A stretch of 21,366 nucleotides of DNA. Source: Acanthaster planci (Eukaryota > Echinodermata > Asteroidea > Valvatida > Acanthasteridae). How positions within the stretch are numbered: position 1 is the first letter of the stretch; each line of letters starts with the position of its first letter. Positions 1 to 9,213 of this stretch are shown one piece after another. The DNA lies in contig NW_019091465.1 in NCBI RefSeq assembly GCF_001949145.1, positions 440,967-462,332 on the forward strand, read 5' to 3'. The position numbers and the translations under genes are program-made. The notes under the pieces are model-generated. The model had not been told where the DNA came from. It made no database searches and saw only the letters and a list, made by a program, of their open reading frames with translations.

Positions 1-974
1 TTCCCTTCGTGGATCAGGTACCAGTAATTTCCGATTAACTCGTTCACTATCACCTCCTGCCGCAGGTCTTATCAAGAACACACTCTGGTCCTCGTCACAC
101 TCAACAACAACAAAGGATTCTTCCCTGAAATGGTCGGCATGCTTATGACGCTTGGTGTGCGCAGTCTGTTTCAACAAAACACGATCACCTACTCTCAGCG
201 GTGAAGCTCGGGCTCGTTTATCATGACGACGCTTGTTCGCTGCTGCAGCACGTTCCAATCTGTTTCTGACAATAGCGTTCGACTCTCGAAGGTGCTTGCC
301 TTTGGATACTATCCTCACCCCAATTTCCTCTGGTATTACCCAACAAGTGATCCAGTGGCACAACTGCCTTGCGACCAAACATCGAGGTATAAGGAGGATA
401 CCCAGTGATACTGTGAGGCGTTGTTTTGTAGATATGAACCAAGTGCATCAAACGATCAGGCCAGTAGTTACCTGCCCATTCCCTTGCGGGAGGTAGGGCG
501 TTGTCTGTGACTTATTGATCCCATAAAATGAACATAATTCCTTAATGAGTCTACTTTCAAAGTCCCGCCCCTGGTCTGAGTGGATTCGAGCTGGCACTCC
601 ATAATGAACGAACCATCCATCACGAACAGCTTTAGCTACCGTCGAAGCTAACTGATCTCGACAAGGAATAGCTATTGAAATCTTTGAAAACACATCTGTG
701 AAAACTAGAACATCATCCATATTCCCCTTTGAACAATCCAATTTGAGGAAATCGATTGTGAGGCATTCCAAAGGTTGGAATGCTAACAAATGCTTCAAGG
801 GTGGTCTAACAGTTGGAGTTAGAGCCTTTGACTTCCTACAATGAAAACACTGAGCCACATGCTCCTTCAAATGACTTGACATTCCCGGTCAAAAAGCTCG
901 TAGTTTCACAAAAGCTGTAGTGCGTCCGACCCCCTAGTGACCCCAATGATTATGAGCGGCTTCCATTTTGTTAT
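1..974 (-). pseudogene. Ty3/gypsy integrase (HHCC, DDE core with deletion, C-terminal domain)
   Basis: The zinc-binding part reads AAHNHWGH, then CFHCRKSKA after two in-frame stops, giving the H-H-C-C pattern. The core (882-448) has the first aspartate in LTIDFLKLD and the second in ARIHSDQGRDFES. It then runs to PYLPQGNGQ and abruptly into WAGNYWPDRLMHLVHIYKTT. The stretch that should carry the catalytic glutamate is missing, consistent with a deletion of a few tens of codons near 465. Downstream come TTPHSITGYPPYTSMFGRKA, a frameshift near 325, RNRLERAAAANKRRHDKRAR and VGDRVLLKQTAH, the typical C-terminal domain, continuing past base 1. Not functional. Confidence 0.88.
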
Positions 975-1316
975 TCAAAGTCTATTGGGAACCAAGTATT
1001 GGAGAGTGTCGCCTGTACCTGGATCATGCAAGACTTGATATAATACACCATTTCGCTCTTTAATACGCGGCCATTCTTTAAGCCAACCGTTGACTTCTGA
1101 AGGCAACGACTTATCAGTTGGGTACCCTTGCCCCGGGTCCCATTGTCCTTGCCACAGCTTCCACGCAACACTTAAGGCTCTGCCATCTTTCTGCATAATG
1201 GCAAGGTCTTCCGGCGAATATGATGGCAAGATGGATGGCATTGAACAAGAAGGCATCTCTTGCCCTTCTGGTGTAGGCCTACACCTTCCAGAATAAGAGA
1301 CCGGGGCTGATCTCAC
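975..1316 (-). pseudogene. Ty3/gypsy pol linker between RNase H and integrase
   Basis: A 113-codon open frame lies between the RNase H and integrase parts of the same pol gene. It includes PSYSPEDLAIMQKDGRALSV and WLKEWPRIKERNGVLYQVLH, ending in LQYLVPNRL. In gypsy polyproteins this region joins RNase H to the integrase zinc-binding domain and often ends with a 'rlvVP..L' sequence, which fits. It is shifted relative to both neighbours, so frameshifts near 1300 and 975 separate it from them. It has no catalytic role of its own. Confidence 0.7.
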
Positions 1317-1735
1317 AATTTAGGGTAAGGGTGTCCCCCCCTGGGTCTTCAGTGCTCGGCGTCAACTGGTCATCACAGGTTGAAGGGTATCTACTTAGTG
1401 CATTGGCACACCTGTTAGACTTCACGGAACGATATCTAATATTTAAGTCAAAGATCGCCAGTTGAGCAACCCATCGGTGCTCCACTGCACCCAACTTGGC
1501 AGTTTTGAGATGTGCCAATGGATTATAGTCGGTCAAGACCAGAGTTCGGCGTCCCCAAAGATACTCTCTAAATTTATCAACAACTGCCCACTTCAGGGCT
1601 AGGAGCTCCAACTTAAAGCTCGGTAAATCTGAATAGGACTTTTCAGCCCCTTTGAGACACCAACTGGCGAAAGCTACTGGATGGAGAGCCCAGAATCATC
1701 ATACTGAGAAATGCACGCCCCTAATCGGCTGACGG
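1279..1735 (-). pseudogene. Ty3/gypsy RT C-terminus plus RNase H domain (decayed)
   Basis: The reading starts near 1720 with LGACISQYDDSG, which fits the join between reverse transcriptase and RNase H. After a frameshift near 1685 it continues with HPVAFASWCLKGAEKSYSD. The open frame at 1611-1279 then gives LELLALKWAVVDKFREYLWG, LVLTDYNPLAHLKTAKLG and WVAQLAIFDLNIRYRSVKSN, followed by ANALSR. These are the characteristic blocks of gypsy RNase H, which degrades the RNA strand of the RNA:DNA hybrid. The family usually has TDN at the catalytic aspartate and ADALSR near the end, so TDY and ANA are probably damage. The catalytic palm of RT would lie upstream and is absent. The frame closes at 1279 and the product continues in another frame. 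Confidence 0.85.
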
Positions 1736-1994
1736 CACCGATACGGACTCGACGCAGTGGAAGGACTAGCAGGCCGACGATGATTCCTTCGGCTCTGCGG
1801 GTCTCCTCACCTACAACGGGCCCCTCAAACCCGACGAACTCCTTACCTTCCTGAAAACCGTCAAATCCAGCAAAAAACCTGAACTTGTTGCACGGAAATT
1901 CTCCTCAAACACCCCCGGCCTTGTTGCTCAACTAAAACTCCTGAAAACAGCCCTCTCCTCAAACGAAACTTTTACAAACTCATTAAAAAGCTAG
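1727..1994 (+). pseudogene. LINE ORF1 C-terminal fragment
   Basis: The frame opens at the junction with the gypsy fragment and reads ADGTDTDSTQWKD, a TAG stop, then ADDDSFGSAGLLTYNGPLK. It continues with PDELLTFLKTVKSSKKPELV and ends at TAG 1992-1994. No ATG precedes it because the 5' part of the gene is gone. It sits 32 bases before the first ORF2 methionine, the normal place of an ORF1 end in a two-ORF LINE. ORF1 products normally bind the element RNA. I recognise no domain in what is left, so the call rests mainly on position and on an open, lysine/leucine-rich frame. Confidence 0.55.
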
Positions 1995-2026
1995 ATGTCT
2001 AATTTCTTCCCCTTTTTCTTCTCATT

Positions 2027-3162
2027 ATGGAATTTTCTGACTTCACTTTTTATATTTTTATGACACTGTCACTGCTGACTTTGAACGCGAGAGGTTCTTC
2101 GTCTCCGATTAAACATGCCTCTCTTCACACCTATATCGACACCCTTTGCAATAAACCGGATATCCTTTTTCTCCAGGAAACCTATACTTTAAACAATCGT
2201 TTTGAATCCTGGAGTTCATGGCCTGGCTATACTCCCTACTGTAATCCCAGCCCCTTGCGTGGATCCGGGGTCACGACTCTAATTAAAAATAGTATCTCTG
2301 TCCTTGAATCTTCCTCTGTTTATGATGGACATGTTACTTACACCAAAACCTCTCGAATTAACGTCATATTTTATCTGTACAATATTCTCATCTCCCAATC
2401 TGACAATGAAGCCTTAAAAGCCGTCGACTGCATTTACAAGCAGTGCAACCCCATCAATGACGGTGTCATTATAGTCTGAGGTGACTTTAATTGCACTTTT
2501 GATCCTGATTTAGACCGCTTAGGCATGCCAACCGAGCATCGCCCAAAATTTCCTTGGCTCTCAAAAATATTCTTAACAAACTGTCCTTGGACGACGTCTG
2601 GCACAGACGGAACACCGACCTCAACTGACTCTTGCTATCCTCAGAGACTCTCTACGACATCTTCAACGTTTCCGTCAACTCTCACCCTCCCACTGCAATC
2701 ATCCAGTGGCATCGACGCAGCTTTTTCAAGAACTGTAGTCTCTCCATCCCCTGGAATCAGATCTACAAGCTCCCTATTTCCAAGAAAGAAGGCGACGTTC
2801 AGTTCCGTCTACTTCACAACTTTCTGACTTCTCTCCCCGTTCTTCATCATCTCAACTCTGACATCTCCTGCTCCTGCGGATTGTGCGGAGAGGAAGGAAC
2901 TGTCACCCACCTCTTCATCCTGTGCCCTGCCATCCAACCAGCCCTCAACCTACTACATACCCTGCTCTTCCGTCTTTTTCCCGATCTCCGTCTCAACTTT
3001 GAAGTCTACTGGTTCCTGATCCCAAACGCCAGGGGTTGGGACCGGGACGCGGTCAAACTCGCAAATTATCTCATCGTCAGCCTTAAAAACGTTATCTACT
3101 GGTTCTATCGTTCTACTGCCTTTTCGGACCCCCTTCTCGTCTGGTCCCACCGCCTAAAATAA
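2027..3162 (+). pseudogene. LINE ORF2: AP-type endonuclease joined to C-terminal cysteine motif, RT deleted
   Basis: The N-terminal part is an apurinic-type endonuclease that would nick the target site. It shows LSLLTLNARGSSSPI, NKPDILFLQETYTL with the catalytic glutamate, and GDFN after a TGA stop at 2477. The likelier start is the ATG at 2057. After a frameshift the protein reads LSLDDVWHRR (about 2585-2615), then a stop and, from about 2632, ETLYDIFNVS and FRLLHNFLTSLPVLHHLNSD. The end carries a C-x-C-x2-C...H...C motif at about 2868-2932 (CSCGLCGEEGTVTHLFILC), as in the C-terminal region of many LINE ORF2 proteins. The jump from endonuclease to C-terminus near 2620-2635 means the whole reverse transcriptase has been deleted. 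Confidence 0.85.
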
Positions 3163-3225
3163 AAAATCGTCATCGAATATCACTATCACCGCTTGAACTC
3201 CTCTCTTGATCTGTTTTTCAAAAAA

Positions 3226-3382
3226 TGGTATATTAACAACTCTCTTTTTACAGTATTTAACGACAAGATAACATGGCTGATCTAATGACTGTCTTTTTGC
3301 TTTTTTCTTCCTAGCGGCCCAAGTCCGGGACTGCTGCTCGCTTTGTTGAGCGAGGGGATCCCAACGCCCCATGACGCAGGCC
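3226..3382 (+). repeat. Diverged direct repeat, copy 1
   Basis: This copy starts with TGGTATATTAACAACTCTC and ends with ATGACGCAGGCC. It aligns with gaps to the copy at 4545-4801. Matching parts include the opening TATATTAAC(A/G)ACTCTC, the GATAACATGG(G/-)C(T/C)(G/-)ATCTAAT(G/C)ACTGT section, and the closing TGACGCAGGCC. Confidence 0.65.
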
Positions 3383-4544
3383 TTTTCTTACCCTATTGCT
3401 TCTTGTCGTATTTTTTTTTTTGATTGGCAAAACCACATAAACTTTATTTCGATTATACTTCGGTTTAAATCCAGTGTGTCAGAAATTCTTTAATCATGTT
3501 GTGTGTCTTAATTTTCTCAATGTAATCTTTTATGCCCAAAGTTTGTATCTTTTTTCGTGAATTTCTTTACCATGTTTAATGGGTCTCCCCTGGAGTGGCT
3601 GCTCGTGCAAACGAAGCGTGGTGTAATACCTCTGCTCCTGGATGAGACCCTCGAGTTTTTTTCTCCACTGCTTATCTGTTTCTTTAAGTTAATTATACTT
3701 TTTATTTTTTCATTTTTTTGTTATTTATCGCTAAGTGTTCCTTTTCCTTTTCACTTACCTATTATACTGTTCATACATTTGTGTAGTTGTATGTACACTG
3801 TTATAAGCTTTTTGATTTTTCCTTGAATTTTTCCCACCGCTTCCAGGATCGCCGTTGCGTAGGTAGTCACCGCTGACCCAAAGCCGGGACGTTGTGCCTT
3901 GCGCACAGCCTACCCGGGCGGTCCTACCACTCCCCAACCGGGGATTTCCAACAGTGGGCGTTTAAAATGTCCACACCAGTGATGCTGGGATCCCCATTCC
4001 CTCCCTCCCTTTAATACTGCCTTCGTTTATATCTACTAAACGAGTAACTATTGTGTGAAATTTTCGAAAAGCTTGTCGTCGTATTTACAATTTTCTCTGC
4101 GTATCTCTTTCTTTTTTTATTATCTTTAATACTTTAACGTACATGCGTATTTTACTTCTGTTTATCCAAGTGTACTCTTTGGTAAAACCGTTGTCGTTTA
4201 TTTCTGTCTTTTTTTCTTTTGGTTTAATTCTCATTTACAATTCTGTTGTATGTCATTTTGTTTAATTTATTTTTGTTCATCAGTTAGTTTGCTCCTGTCC
4301 TTGATTACAAGCTTTTGGCTACATTTGACACTAGTACATTATATTATAATCATTCTCGTCAATGATCTTGTTTTAATATTTTTTCAAATTAATGGTCTTT
4401 TTTTACTTTAATTTGTGGTTCTTGCTCTTCTTATGATTATTCAGTAAATTTTTGTTTTTATTCCGTCTTCATTTGTAATTTCACGTGGTCTGTTTTCAAC
4501 CTGATTTACGTTTCTGTGTTCTTGTTAACAATTCTTTAGATAAA

Positions 4545-4801
4545 TGTTATATTAACGACTCTCTCTTTTTACTGTGGTCAATCGTATGATAACATGGGCC
4601 ATCTAATCACTGTTCTATCCCCCTCCCTCCCCTTCCAGGAGCTTGGCCAAGGCAGTGGGCAGAATTGCCCACGTCCAGAGACGCCGGTGGCCTACTCCGC
4701 CCCTTCTCCCACCTCCCCTCTTTCAGCCCGGCCTGAGTCTGGGGCAGCAGCTCGCCTTGGCGAGACATGGGCCGTAGTTCCTCTGCCTCGTGACGCAGGC
4801 C
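4545..4801 (+). repeat. Diverged direct repeat, copy 2
   Basis: Second copy of the repeat at 3226-3382, about 1.3 kb downstream in the same orientation. It is about 100 bases longer, mainly through extra GC-rich sequence in the middle (about 4640-4730). The copies share their start and end blocks, so they are homologous rather than a chance compositional match. Confidence 0.65.
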
Positions 4802-4949
4802 CTCCACCTCTCCTTCCATTTCGTGGCTGAAAATGGTGTGTTTCCGGGAAGTCTTTCATCGTCCAAACCTTATCATTGTGTAGGACCTACAATGTTTAAC
4901 GTGTAAAAGGCAACCGGGTCTTGTTGGTATTGTTCGTTGCAGTAAGGGA

Positions 4950-5740
4950 CTGGAGTGAAACAAGCTGACTGTGGGCTGTTTTTCCTATTCTACTTATAGA
5001 TTAGTTACAACTCTTATTAGCTTAGGTACTAAACCAAGACAAATAATGAAAGGGATGAACCCGTTAAATAAAGGTTAGGACTTATCAAGTCAAGATCTCT
5101 ATGCAATTCGTCTGAGTGTTGATTATTCCCAGAAAATTCACACCTTCATCCGAAGGTGGAATGCACCCCCCCTTGGCAGGAATCAAATGGCTTCTATTTC
5201 ATGACAGTAAAAAGGAACAACAGATTCGTCGATAATGGAAACATTTCATTACCTCAACAACCAGTTTGGCATTCACGTAGCATTACTTTTCACTATTCAT
5301 TTTTTTTTAAATATTATTTTCTGTATAAACCTTATTGTGTACCTGCGTAGAGTTTCAATGTAATCGTCTGGGAAGTTTATGCGAGGTCTTTATACAAAGG
5401 CTCAAGGGCGGGTGCGCAAGCTTTTAAGGAGATTTTTGTATGGTTTACGAGGGTCTAGTCAAATAACGGCCGTATATGCATAAATCATTATTTTTACACT
5501 TCCAATGGCAGTGAAACATATGCGCATTACACATTCCTGCAAACACAAAGTGTATTTCATAAGTCAGGTAGGCATGTATTATCACAATTATTCTGGAAAG
5601 GTCGGTCTTTGTTGAATTCCGTGCTTTGCGCACTGACCCGTCAAAAGGCAACTTACTTACTGAAAAAGGGGATTTCCCCTCGCTTTCCCGGCCTGATCTT
5701 GTTACTTCTCACAGTTCACAACCGCCTTAAATAAACGGAC
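4950..5740. other. No gene recognised
   Basis: No coding signal in either strand. Small details are an 8-bp C run at about 5165, a short hairpin CACCTTC-ATCC-GAAGGTG at 5141-5158, and GGGGATTTCCCC at about 5669. The left end of the Polinton-type element should lie in or near this stretch, but I could not match it to a reverse-complement copy on the other side. Confidence 0.5.
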
Positions 5741-5755
5741 TATATATAAAAATAA
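5741..5755 (+). promoter_or_regulatory. TATA-like box, distal, before polymerase gene
   Basis: TATATATAAAAATAAC lies about 90 bases before the polymerase ATG and about 15 bases before a short 17-codon frame that begins at 5771. It matches the other AT-rich boxes of this element. A promoter role is inferred. Confidence 0.4.
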
Positions 5756-5815
5756 CAATAAGTAAAAAACATGTTAAATCAAGTCGTTAGAAATATGAGA
5801 AAAATTTTCAAAACC

Positions 5816-5828
5816 TATATATAAAAAG
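5816..5828 (+). promoter_or_regulatory. TATA-like box, proximal, before polymerase gene
   Basis: TATATATAAAAAG ends five bases before the ATG at 5833. The close spacing is shared with the boxes before the genes at 11624, 12477 and (minus) 15710, which would leave almost no 5' leader. Confidence 0.45.
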
Positions 5829-5832
5829 AGAC

Positions 5833-7533
5833 ATGAACAACGCACAACACAGGCCTCTACTATCGACCTTTAATCGATTTAAGAAGGCGTTTTTAGAAGA
5901 TTTTGTTAAGCAGTATAACATTCCATTACCGGCGCCCAAGCGTAAATTTCACACCAAACCTTAGCTTGTCCAAGCCATCCGAACGAACCAAAGGCAATTC
6001 AGGTACCTCCCACGTCAGTCATATCGCCAGCTGTTGAAAACGGTCCAAGACAACGACATCACATTTACACACAAGGGCAGAGTTGTCAAACAAGATATCA
6101 TCAAAGCAATTAAAGCTTACACTCAGCCCAAGGAAATTACAGAAATCGACATTAGAAACGCGAGGCGCTTTCAGGGTAACTGCCGCAATTGGGAGTTAAT
6201 ACCTAGTTTCTTCGAATTTGACCTTGTGCACTTTTTTTATTTTTACAAAAATTTCATCGAGAAGACGGCGTTAGACGAGTTAAAAGAAATCGGTTCTTAC
6301 AAACTGCAAACGGCTTTAAAAGTGCAGTTTAGATTGGAAAAACCCGACCAAACTGACTTTGGTGTATTTACCTTTCTGAGCGAAAATAAAGTAGTTGCAA
6401 ATAAAGCCGACGTGAAAAAGGCACTAGCAGAACAGAGGCAAAAACAGATAGAGGATGGAGAGGCCTAAACGCAAAGCGGATCGGGATGGATATTTGATAA
6501 AGTTGACGCTTTTTACATGAACGTGATGAAATACAACCCGGTGGGTGCAACTTACATTCCACTACCTGCACAATTGGCGTATGAGAAAGCAATCATCAAC
6601 GTCCAAAACAACGACCAGCAGTGTATCAGATGGGTATCGACAGCAGCATTAATTAAAATTATATTCAGACTACGTCAAACCAAGTTTTATAATATAAACA
6701 ACGAGCGCACATCGACTCACATAGAAGCAAACATAAGCTTTTCAACACCCATCTCACAAATCCCTCGTATCGAATCGCAAAACAACTTAGCAATCAATGT
6801 GTTTAGTTACGACAAAAAACTAAACAACCGAACTAATCAAGCCCATTTACTGCGGCGCACGCTTGCTTGACCAATCCAAAACTTTAATGTATGATTTTTA
6901 CTACAATTATCTGACAAGTTTGGCGATAAACTAAAGTTACTTTACACGGATACGGACAGTTTACTCGCTCAGATTCAAACTGCCAATTTAAACGGCTACT
7001 TGAGTAAAAAGCGTAAACTATTTGACTTTAGCAATTACTCACCCGATCATAGACTTTATGATCCCCAAAACAAAAAAGTCATAGGCAAGATGAAAGACTA
7101 ATTTGGAGGTAAGGTCATTTCGGAAGTCGTTTGCATTAGGCCTAAAATGTATTCGGTTTTAACTGCCGATCAAAATTTAAAGAAAGCAAAAGGCGTCACA
7201 AAGGCAGTGACTCAAAAACACCTATCGCATGAGATGTATAAAATCTGCCTACTTGAACGGGTGCAGCATTTTAATACACAGCAGCTATTTAGGTCTGACA
7301 AACATCAGATATTCACGATGTGGCAAAAAACGTTGAGTCTGTCACCGCTAGACACAACTGCTATATATTATTTTAAAGCAACTGACCTAGAGCAATCTAA
7401 GCAATCTGTTAAACCTAAGACAAAGGAACAACGCGAACCGTTTATCTGTCACTGGGTGTATAACTCAGATTTAAAAGAAAAAAAGGCTCTTGATTCAGTT
7501 TTTGCGCTGTTAAGGTTAACAAAGTCACCTTGA
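5833..7533 (+). pseudogene. Protein-primed family B DNA polymerase (Polinton PolB), central region deleted
   Basis: PolB would copy the element DNA. The ATG at 5833 fits a TATA-like box just upstream. The N-terminal part runs in one frame to 6870, broken by TAG 5962 and TAA 6466 and closed by TGA 6868. It includes NARRFQGNCRNWELIPS, KYNPVGATYIPLPAQLAYEK and NNDQQCIRW. The reading then jumps to MYDFYYNYL (6887) and, after a one-base shift, KLLYTDTDSLL, the palm motif C with its aspartates at about 6949-6957. Thumb-type blocks VVCIRPKMYSVLTAD and KKAKGVTKAVTQKH follow, with TAA 7099 between. The exonuclease domain and palm motifs A and B should lie between these parts and are missing, so several hundred codons were deleted near 6870. 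Its end overlaps the end of the opposite-strand integrase. Confidence 0.88.
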
Positions 7534-8520
7534 CCTTTGGCGCTTAGATCTACAAACCACCCCGGAACTTAGATCTACTCGCACAGACCAAAAAAAACTA
7601 AGCTTTCTCGGGTGGCAATTCTGTATCCTCGGGTACGACTTGAAGCTCTTTCTGACGAAACTTCTATTTAGCCCGTTTAACAGATAATACAAAGTGGGAC
7701 CCGTTTTTACACTTTTATCCCGGACTCGTTTAAATTGGCCCGTGCGTTTTTCAATTTGGTAAACGTCTGCGGACCAGACTGGATCTGTTGTCCTTCTGAC
7801 AGTTCCACCCTCTTGCTCACTCGGGCAATAGAGGTACCTAACGACCACGCTTGGAGGTAATTCTCGCTTGCTCGCTCTTGGAGGTGCACTCGGTGCTTGT
7901 TTTACTCGGTCTAATTTGATAGCTTCCGTGGGCTCTTTGTCGATTAAATGCATTTTTTCCTCGTTTAACGATTTCACGACTTGAGACAAACGTTCTACCC
8001 ATTCTACGTTTCGCTCACCCACGTTTAACATTTCTTGAGCGTATTGATGGCCAAATAAACACTCAGCCAAAGTACGGTTAAATCACTCTACGATCCCCTG
8101 CAACCTATGAACGCCTGGCTCGCCCACTGGAATTTCTACTTTATTTTTCGTCATTAACTTTTAAACTCGCCTTTAAATTCAGATCCAGAGTCTACCGTTA
8201 TAATTGTAGATCTTGTTAGCGGCGATCGCTCGTAAATTTATTTCACGGCTTCTGACGTTTGCTAGGTGGTTTTACTGGTCAACAGTTCTGCCTCTGTATA
8301 TCGCTAACAGACGTCTACTACGGTAAAAGCAAATTTAAACGTTTTTCTTTTAATGCGATCCCGGGGTAAATATAATATCCATTTGGTGGGCGTAATTAGG
8401 GGTGTCAGATACCAATTGCAACGTCATTGGCGGTGGTACGTAATTTGGCGCGGGTAAATATATTTGCCAAACGGCTTGCTTTTTTAGCCAGTTTCTAATA
8501 CCTGATTTGTCTGTGCCCGT
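7525..8520 (-). pseudogene. Polinton retrovirus-like integrase (DD35E)
   Basis: This enzyme would insert the element DNA into host chromosomes. From the N-terminal side it reads RNWLKKQAVWQIYLPAPNYV, then the first catalytic aspartate in YAHQMDI (8387-8389). Next is the second in TVDSGSEFKGEF (8190-8192), then the glutamate in GIVE (8086-8088), followed at once by a TGA stop. Second aspartate to glutamate is about 35 residues, as in DD35E integrases. The open frame from 8070 has AECLFGHQYAQEM, LPPSVVVRYLYCPSEQEGGT and RRTTDPVWSADVYQIEKRTG, the typical Polinton C-terminal part. Between 8380 and 8090 the core crosses several frames. The N-terminal zinc-binding part and start codon are not visible. 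It converges on the polymerase and is transcribed away from the gene at 8552. Confidence 0.9.
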
Positions 8521-8551
8521 CCTTTAGTGTTAATGGTCGACAGCACTAATG

Positions 8552-8964
8552 ATGGTTGGAGGAGCGATAGTAAACGCCCTGGCATTCACGGGTTCAAATT
8601 TTTTATTTAATAGTCTAGCTAAAAGTAGAGGAAGAACATAAACGTCACGACCTCGCGTTAGAACAACTGGTGCAAGCAAAACACGAGTGGGAGCAAAATA
8701 GCGTACACATGCTAGACTTTTTAAATGAGCGAATGAGACGAGCGTGCGAGTCAGCAGACCTTTGTAAACGTTGACGAAGCTTTACGGGCTTACTCAGAGT
8801 TGACGGGTAAAAACATGTGGCGAAGTTTACCATCCGAACCCAAGTCATCTGATTTCTACGTGCCGTCCGAAGATAAAAAAACTCGCGAACTTATATGGAT
8901 TTTAGGTAGGACTCCTTTGGTCGTTTTTTGGTTCATCGGTAGAGTTAAATTTACTTTATTTTAA
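8552..8964 (+). pseudogene. Small Polinton accessory gene (N-terminal hydrophobic, helical middle)
   Basis: The ATG at 8552 opens with MVGGAIVNALAFTGSNFLF, a short hydrophobic start. A frameshift near 8630 leads to RHDLALEQLVQAKHEWEQN and MLDFLNERMRRACESADL, a charged, probably helical stretch. A second shift near 8757 gives VDEALRAYSELTGKN, LPSEPKSSDFYVPSED and a hydrophobic end, with stop TAA 8962. The three parts fit one protein of about 135 residues. I associate this pattern with a small conserved gene of cnidarian Polinton-type elements, but no biochemical role is known to me. It lies between the integrase start and the capsid block. It could be a minor virion or membrane-associated protein. 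Confidence 0.7.
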
Positions 8965-9188
8965 AAGAAACGGATCAACAAATATCAGGCCTACAAGCTG
9001 ACCTAAGCAACATCGAGCAGATGCTGGGTGACATGCGTGCAGATATCGATCATATTGGTGATATGGTCTTAGAAATCCAAAGTGAAACGTTCAGAAAGCA
9101 AAATACATTAATGAAATATGAAGATCTATTTTTCACAGTGGGTTTAACGTTAATAGCGTTTTCTTTGCTCTTTAAGGTTTTCCAGTAA
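8949..9188 (+). CDS. Small coiled-coil protein with C-terminal membrane segment (start lost)
   Basis: An open frame of about 79 codons with no upstream ATG ends at TAA 9186. The first part is a heptad-like helix (QISGLQADLSNIEQM, DMRADIDHIGDMVLEIQSET), and the last part is hydrophobic (FFTVGLTLIAFSLLFKVFQ), as in a tail-anchored membrane protein. It overlaps the end of the preceding gene by about 16 bases and precedes the capsid gene by 25, so it belongs to the same gene block. An internal ATG at 9018 would give a shorter form. The missing start is probably decay. Function unknown; a virion membrane or scaffold protein is only a guess. Confidence 0.6.
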   Translation: MYFILKETDQQISGLQADLSNIEQMLGDMRADIDHIGDMVLEIQSETFRKQNTLMKYEDLFFTVGLTLIAFSLLFKVFQ

Positions 9189-9213
9189 AATAAAAATCGT
9201 ACATCTTAAAAAT

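Larger units (their letters stand above)
1..1735 (-). mobile_element. Ty3/gypsy-like LTR retrotransposon fragment (pol 3' half)
   Basis: Read on the minus strand, the stretch gives the usual gypsy pol order: end of reverse transcriptase, RNase H, linker, zinc-binding and catalytic integrase, integrase C-terminal domain. The coding signal stops at about 1720-1735, where the plus-strand reading becomes the end of a non-LTR ORF1, so the 5' part of the element is missing. The 3' end lies beyond base 1, so no LTR is visible. Several frameshifts and in-frame stops show that it is dead. Confidence 0.9.
1725..4950 (+). mobile_element. Non-LTR retrotransposon (LINE) with internal deletion
   Basis: An ORF1 C-terminus, an ORF2 endonuclease, an ORF2 C-terminal cysteine motif and a long 3' region follow each other on the plus strand. 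Reverse transcriptase is missing. The left limit abuts the gypsy fragment at about 1725. The right limit is uncertain: the last sequence tied to the element is the second copy of its 3' direct repeat, ending at 4801. The endonuclease and the cysteine motif near the end suggest the L1/Tx1-type group, but the clade cannot be fixed without RT. Confidence 0.8.
3163..4950 (+). other. LINE 3' region: T-rich, noncoding, with GC-rich blocks
   Basis: The sequence after the ORF2 stop is strongly T-rich on the plus strand, interrupted by three GC-rich blocks at about 3310-3380, 3840-3990 and 4620-4830. Open frames here are long only because of base composition, and none resembles a protein family. Each GC-rich block follows a pyrimidine tract ending in CCTAG or CCAGG. 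The block is best read as the 3' untranslated part of the LINE, possibly with an older related insertion nested in it. Past about 4830 there is no firm link to the element. Confidence 0.5.

Noticed and set aside
3557-3826. Hydrophobic open frame that looks like a membrane protein
   Set aside because: It lies in very T-rich sequence, which gives Phe, Leu and Ile codons by composition alone. No family-like pattern.
4594-4830. Proline-rich open frames on both strands
   Set aside because: Caused by the GC-rich block of the repeated LINE 3' module; both strands stay open for compositional reasons.
5660-5690. NF-kB-like site GGGGATTTCCCC
   Set aside because: A single short motif in noncoding sequence, likely by chance and without supporting context.
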